Shown here: one piece after another, positions 60,705 through 64,000 of the stretch
Layout: every line of letters starts with the position of its first letter
How positions within the stretch are numbered: position 1 is the first letter of the stretch
Origin: Streptomyces aureocirculatus
GTDB lineage: Bacteria > Actinomycetota > Actinomycetes > Streptomycetales > Streptomycetaceae
Length of the DNA stretch: 64,000 nucleotides
Assembly: GCF_000720475.1 (NCBI RefSeq)
Contig: NZ_JOAP01000002.1
Coordinates: 62,001-126,000 of the forward strand
Direction of reading: 5' to 3'
Notes under the pieces: model-generated
Told to the model about the DNA's origin: nothing
Databases searched by the model: none
The model's input: the letters and a program-made list of their open reading frames with translations, nothing else
Program-made: the position numbers and the translations under genes

Positions 60705-62151
60705 AGCCGAGTGCCGTCAGGGTCGCCGTCGCGTCCGCCAGGCCCGCGCCGCAGCCTCCGGAGCAGGACCCGGCCAGCGGGCGGGCGTTGCTCTTGACGG
60801 TGGACTCGACCTGGGCCGGGGTGATGCCGGACCGGGCCTGGTACATCAGCGCGGCCAGGCCCGCGATGTGCGGCGCGGCCATGCTGGTGCCCTGGTACGG
60901 GACGTAGTTCTCGCTGCCGACGCCGCGGGTGCCGGAGTTCAGCGTGGACAGGATGCCGTTCGCGGTGTTCGGCGACGTCTCGCCGCCGGGGGCGGTGATG
61001 TCCACGACGCTGCCGTGGTTGGAGTAGGAGGCCCTGTCGCCCTCGCGGTCACTCGCCGCGACGGCGATGACGTTCTTGCAGCTCGCGGGGTTGAAGTTCG
61101 CGGCGTTGGCGTTCGAGTTCCCGGCCGCGACGACGATCGTGGTGCCACGGCCCACGGCGGCGTCGATGGCGCTCTGGGTGCCCGCGTCGCACGCACCGCC
61201 GCCGCCCAGGCTCATGTTGATGACGTCGGCGGGGTACGGGTTGTTCGTCACGCCGCGTACGGTGCCGCCGGACGACCAGGTGATGGCGTCGATGATGTCG
61301 GCGGTCGTGCCGCCGCACTTGCCGAGCACGCGCACGGGCTGGATCTTGGCCCGGTGGGCGATGCCCGTGATGCCCTGGGCGTTGTCGCCCGCGGCGGCGA
61401 TGGTGCCGGCGACGTGCGTGCCGTGCCAGGAGTTGTTGGTGTCGCGGGCGGGGACGGGCTGCCCGCCCGCGTCCGTGCCGCACTCGCCGCGGTTCATCCA
61501 GTCGCCGGGGTCCGCGGCACTGCTGTCGCGGCCGCCGCCGTCCTGGGCCATCCAGGGGTCGGAGATGAAGTCGTACCCGGAGACCACGTTGGCGGCCAGG
61601 TCGGAGTGCGCGACGTAACCGGTGTCGATCACGGAGACGTTGACGCCCGCGCCCGTCACGCCCTTGGCCCAGGCCCCCGGGACCCTCATGCCCGCGCGGT
61701 TCTCGAACAGGTCCCACTGCTGGGAGTAGTGGGAGTCGTTGGGGTCGGCCGCGGCGTACATACGGCTGTCCGGAACCACATAGGCGACGTCGGGGTCGGC
61801 CGCGAAAGCGCCCATGACCTCCTTGACGTCCTTGCTGCCGAGCTTGTCGCCGAGGTCGACGAGGGCGGCGCCGGTGCCGAGGCGCCGGTCGAAGCCGAGG
61901 CTCTCACCGACGTCCTCGCCCTTGGCGCGGACGTCCTTGTCCGCCTCGGCGTTGGACTTCGCCTCCTCGGCGCGTGCGGTGTAGCCGACGATGATGCGCT
62001 CGGACGGGACCGCCTTCGCCACGGACGCGCCGGGTGCGTCGGCGCGGTCCGGGCCCGGAGCTGCGAGGACGGTGGTGACTCCGGTGCCGAGGACGGCCGC
62101 GGCCGTCGCCGCGGCCAGGAGGGATATGCGGGTGCGTCTGGAACCCTTCAA
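60700..62151 (-). CDS. Secreted subtilisin-like serine peptidase (S8)
   Basis: 483 residues from the TTG at 62151, chosen because GAGAGG lies 7 bases upstream and a signal peptide starts at once (KGSRRTRISLLAAATAAAV, cut near VLAAP); GTG at 62166 is the alternative but abuts a hairpin. An inhibitor I9-type prodomain (about 40-125, SERIIVGYTARAEEAK) precedes the peptidase. The triad is Asp in VSVIDTGYVAHSD, His in SWHGTHVAGT and Ser in GTSMAAPHIAGLAAL. CGTDAGG, GKCGG, GGACDAG, ASCKNV and a C-terminal SCSGGCGAG suggest disulfides. It acts outside the cell, probably in nutrient or development-linked proteolysis. Confidence 0.87.
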   Translation of the reverse strand: MKGSRRTRISLLAAATAAAVLGTGVTTVLAAPGPDRADAPGASVAKAVPSERIIVGYTARAEEAKSNAEADKDVRAKGEDVGESLGFDRRLGTGAALVDLGDKLGSKDVKEVMGAFAADPDVAYVVPDSRMYAAADPNDSHYSQQWDLFENRAGMRVPGAWAKGVTGAGVNVSVIDTGYVAHSDLAANVVSGYDFISDPWMAQDGGGRDSSAADPGDWMNRGECGTDAGGQPVPARDTNNSWHGTHVAGTIAAAGDNAQGITGIAHRAKIQPVRVLGKCGGTTADIIDAITWSSGGTVRGVTNNPYPADVINMSLGGGGACDAGTQSAIDAAVGRGTTIVVAAGNSNANAANFNPASCKNVIAVAASDREGDRASYSNHGSVVDITAPGGETSPNTANGILSTLNSGTRGVGSENYVPYQGTSMAAPHIAGLAALMYQARSGITPAQVESTVKSNARPLAGSCSGGCGAGLADATATLTALGS

Positions 62152-62566
62152 GGAACTGCCTCTCACGGGCCGGTCCGGGACGTGCCGGACCGGCGGTTCG
62201 TACCGTGCATGACAAATGACCCGCGCCTGCTGAAAGGTGGAACCTGGGGTGTGGGGGTTCAGCAGGCGCGGCGGTGCGCGGGCAGCGCACGGTTCGCGTG
62301 CCGGGTCATCGGCGCCCGAGCCGTGCGTCGTGACGGCAGAGTTCCCCGCCTCGCCGTCAGGTGGGCGAGACAGTTGGCATGGATCCCTGCTGAGCGCCTT
62401 TGCACGACACCGGTCGGCCGAACGGGCGTCCGCCACGAATGGCCCGCGACAGATGAACGTTCGACTAACCGGATGGCAGGGAACTTATGGCCGAGCGAAC
62501 ACCACGCCTATCCGGAGGCCCCAACCTACGGATACGCAATTAACCAGCGCTTCGGGCTGGGCTGGT
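62152..62566. promoter_or_regulatory. Structured leader of the subtilase gene and gap to LuxR
   Basis: 415 bases. A perfect stem GCCGGTCCGG-GACGTG-CCGGACCGGC (62169-62194) ends just before the subtilase RBS. Further upstream lies a perfect 14-base inverted repeat, CCGCGCCTGCTGAA (62221-62234) with TTCAGCAGGCGCGG (62258-62271). Near 62470-62545 the DNA is poorer in GC and may hold the promoter. ACCAGC/GCTGGT (62543-62566) beside the LuxR stop is a possible LuxR terminator. Confidence 0.55.
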
Positions 62567-64000
62567 CTAGTCCTGACCTGGGGTTTTGGAGGTCGCGCTG
62601 TTGCCCAGGCCGTCAACTCCGCCCGCCGCAGGGGTGGTTGCACGATTCTCCGCCTGGGCTGCTTCGGCCGCTTCAGCGGCTTTGACCGCCTCGGCTGCTT
62701 CGGCGGCTTCGGCTGCTTCGGCTGCTTTGGCCGCTCCGGCTGCTTCAGCCGCTTCGACCGCTTCGGCCGTCTCGTCCGCGTAACTGCCGACGACTGCCAG
62801 TTCCTGCCGGGTCGCCGTGCCGAGCTTGCGCATGGCGCGGGCGACATGCTGCTCGACGGTACGGGGCGACAGGTGCAGGGTGGTGGCGATCTCGCGGTTG
62901 GTGAGACCGTTCCCCGCCAGTTCCGCGACTTCGCGCTCCCGGGGTGAGAGCTGGTCGCGGTACGAGGGCCGCCCCGGCCTGCGCCGGTCCTTCTCGGGCT
63001 GGTGGGCACGGGACACCGCGCGTACGCGGGCGGCGTCCCAGGCCGCGCCCAGGTCGCTGAACTGCCGGGCGGCGAAGGCGAGTTCCGTCAGGGCCCGGTC
63101 GCGGCCTCCGCCGTGCGCGCCGCCACCCGTGGCCCGGGGGCGTGTGCCGCCCCCTTCCGTGTCCCCGTCCCCGTCCCCGTCCCCGGCCCCGTCCCCGTCG
63201 TCGCCGTACGTCCCGGAGTTCGCCATCTCCAGGCCGCAGCGCCCGGCTCCCTCGGCCGTCAGGGCCCGGGCGTACGGCCGGGGCAGCGCGGCGAACGCGG
63301 CCCCCGCCTCCTGGTAGCGGGTCACGGCCTGCTCCAGGTCGCCCGTCACTTCGGCGAGCACGGCACGGGTCCACACCAGGGACGCCTCGGCGGTGGGGGA
63401 CTCAAGGCCGCTCAGACCGCGGGCGAAGGCGTCCACGATCCCGCGGGCCCCGGCCGCGTCACCGTCCCGGGCCAGCGCTTCCACGGCCCACGGCGCCAGT
63501 TCCGCCGCCCATACGAACACGCCCTTGGCCAGAATGTTCGCCCACGCGGTACGGGCCTGGTCCGCGGCGCCCGCGAAGTCCTGCCGTGCCAGGGCCAGCC
63601 GGATGAGGGCTCCTGCGAGGGTCGCTCCGAGGGGTGCGGCGGCGTGCTCGGCCAGGGGCGCGTCCTTGCCGGACAGCCATGACGCCGCCGGGCCCCAGCC
63701 GCCCCGGGCGAGGTTCAGCAGGCCGAGGACGGTGCGGGCGTCGGCCGAGATGACGGGCATGTCGTCGGTCTCCCTGACGAACTCCTCACAGCGCTCGCCG
63801 AGGCCTTCCCAGCGCCCGGTGGCCCATTCGAGCAGCAGCCGGGTGCCGAGTGCCGTCCGCTCGGTGTAGGGGGCGCCGCTGCGGGCGGACAGTTCGAGGC
63901 CGTCGGCGAGGAGTTCGCGCGCCCGGTCGTAGTAGCCGAGCCAGACCGCGGAGTCCGCGGCGTTGCACAGGCCGCGTGCCACATGCCTGCGGCAGCGGGG
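62567..64000 (-). CDS. LuxR-family regulator, 5' end outside window
   Basis: The minus-strand frame is open to the window edge, so the first residues (including any nucleotide-binding domain) are missing. About 350 visible residues form helical repeats of the tetratricopeptide-like type seen in LAL regulators (RALCNAADSAVWLG start region). Then comes the LuxR HTH: LSPREREVAELAGNGLTNRE with TLHLSPRTVEQHVARAM. A GD-rich linker (near 63160-63200) and, after the HTH, about 60 residues of EAAEAA-type repeats (62640-62790) are unusual. Its neighbour is the subtilase, divergent in function but on the same strand; targets unknown. Confidence 0.84.
   Translation of the reverse strand, partial: PRCRRHVARGLCNAADSAVWLGYYDRARELLADGLELSARSGAPYTERTALGTRLLLEWATGRWEGLGERCEEFVRETDDMPVISADARTVLGLLNLARGGWGPAASWLSGKDAPLAEHAAAPLGATLAGALIRLALARQDFAGAADQARTAWANILAKGVFVWAAELAPWAVEALARDGDAAGARGIVDAFARGLSGLESPTAEASLVWTRAVLAEVTGDLEQAVTRYQEAGAAFAALPRPYARALTAEGAGRCGLEMANSGTYGDDGDGAGDGDGDGDTEGGGTRPRATGGGAHGGGRDRALTELAFAARQFSDLGAAWDAARVRAVSRAHQPEKDRRRPGRPSYRDQLSPREREVAELAGNGLTNREIATTLHLSPRTVEQHVARAMRKLGTATRQELAVVGSYADETAEAVEAAEAAGAAKAAEAAEAAEAAEAVKAAEAAEAAQAENRATTPAAGGVDGLGNSATSKTPGQD
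62640..62790 (-). repeat. GCTTCGGCn repeat tract coding for an Ala/Glu-rich tail
   Basis: The tract is made of nine-base-like units GCNTCGGCN and variants, giving AEAAEAAEAAE in the LuxR C-terminus after its HTH. The copies vary, so the tract is older than the heparinase-gene repeat. It lies where LuxR proteins normally end. Confidence 0.8.

Noticed and set aside
1..64000. CRISPR array, tRNA, rRNA, insertion sequence or attachment site
   Set aside because: No regular repeat-spacer pattern, no cloverleaf-like sequence, no transposase or integrase and no terminal inverted repeats were found by reading.

Overview
The window is chromosomal DNA of a high-GC actinomycete, most likely Streptomyces. 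GC content is very high with strong GC at third codon positions. GTG and TTG starts are common, many genes are joined by ATGA or GTGA stop/start overlaps, and the families present (SpoIIE phosphatase, RsbW-like anti-sigma factor, ANTAR protein, LuxR with tetratricopeptide-like N-terminus) are typical of Streptomyces. I saw no rRNA, tRNA, CRISPR array, transposase or phage gene.

Layout. (1) Bases 1-4539 hold the end of a small biosynthetic operon: an ATP-grasp ligase (5' end outside the window), a PEP-synthase-like dikinase with its phosphohistidine domain ahead of its ATP-binding domain, and an MFS exporter. (2) 4427-16160 is a mixed housekeeping and regulatory stretch: a secreted HAD protein, dienelactone hydrolase, secreted serine hydrolase, TOPRIM protein, double GNAT protein, an actinobacterial hypothetical protein, a SpoIIE phosphatase/anti-sigma/ANTAR group, then a flavin monooxygenase beside two visibly damaged genes (SRPBCC and AraC) and a cupin. 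(3) 16161-16901 is a long, structured, repeat-bearing leader. (4) 16902-44744 is one co-oriented operon-like run of 21 genes for a cell-surface polysaccharide made by a Wzx/Wzy route. It holds a WbaP-type initiating transferase, an AlgD-type GDP-mannose 6-dehydrogenase, two Wzz-like proteins with decayed kinase tails, an AsnB-like amidotransferase, a bi-domain oxidoreductase, a heparinase II/III protein, a lipoprotein beta-helix protein, a ligase/polymerase, glycosyltransferases, a CDP-sugar C-methylation module, a flippase, a pyruvyl transferase and an aminotransferase. (5) 44781-48838 holds a PAP2 phosphatase, two secreted beta-propeller proteins (one frameshifted) and a LysR regulator. (6) 49097-57803 is a compact, unrecognised biosynthetic cluster: a divergent MFS exporter, then a clavaminate-synthase-like oxygenase, aspartate decarboxylase, a DUF6002-like protein that resembles fold-type II PLP enzymes, a FemAB/GNAT-like acyltransferase, a NAD(P)-binding protein and an asparagine synthetase. 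(7) 57846-64000 holds a winged-helix protein, a TetR/hydrolase pair with two palindromic operators, a secreted subtilase with a structured 5' leader, and a LuxR regulator cut by the window end.

How the genes work together. In the polysaccharide locus, lipid-linked sugar assembly starts with the WbaP-type enzyme. AlgD would supply GDP-mannuronic acid, the AsnB-like enzyme may amidate a uronic acid, and the cytidylyltransferase/SDR/epimerase/C-methyltransferase/aminotransferase set would make one or more modified sugars. The flippase exports the unit and the ligase/polymerase and Wzz pair build the chain. The beta-helix and heparinase-like proteins probably modify or trim it. In cluster 6, beta-alanine from PanD is the likely entry metabolite, and the FemAB-like and AsnB enzymes are candidates for amide-bond formation. 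These two loci are the most likely places for undescribed biology.
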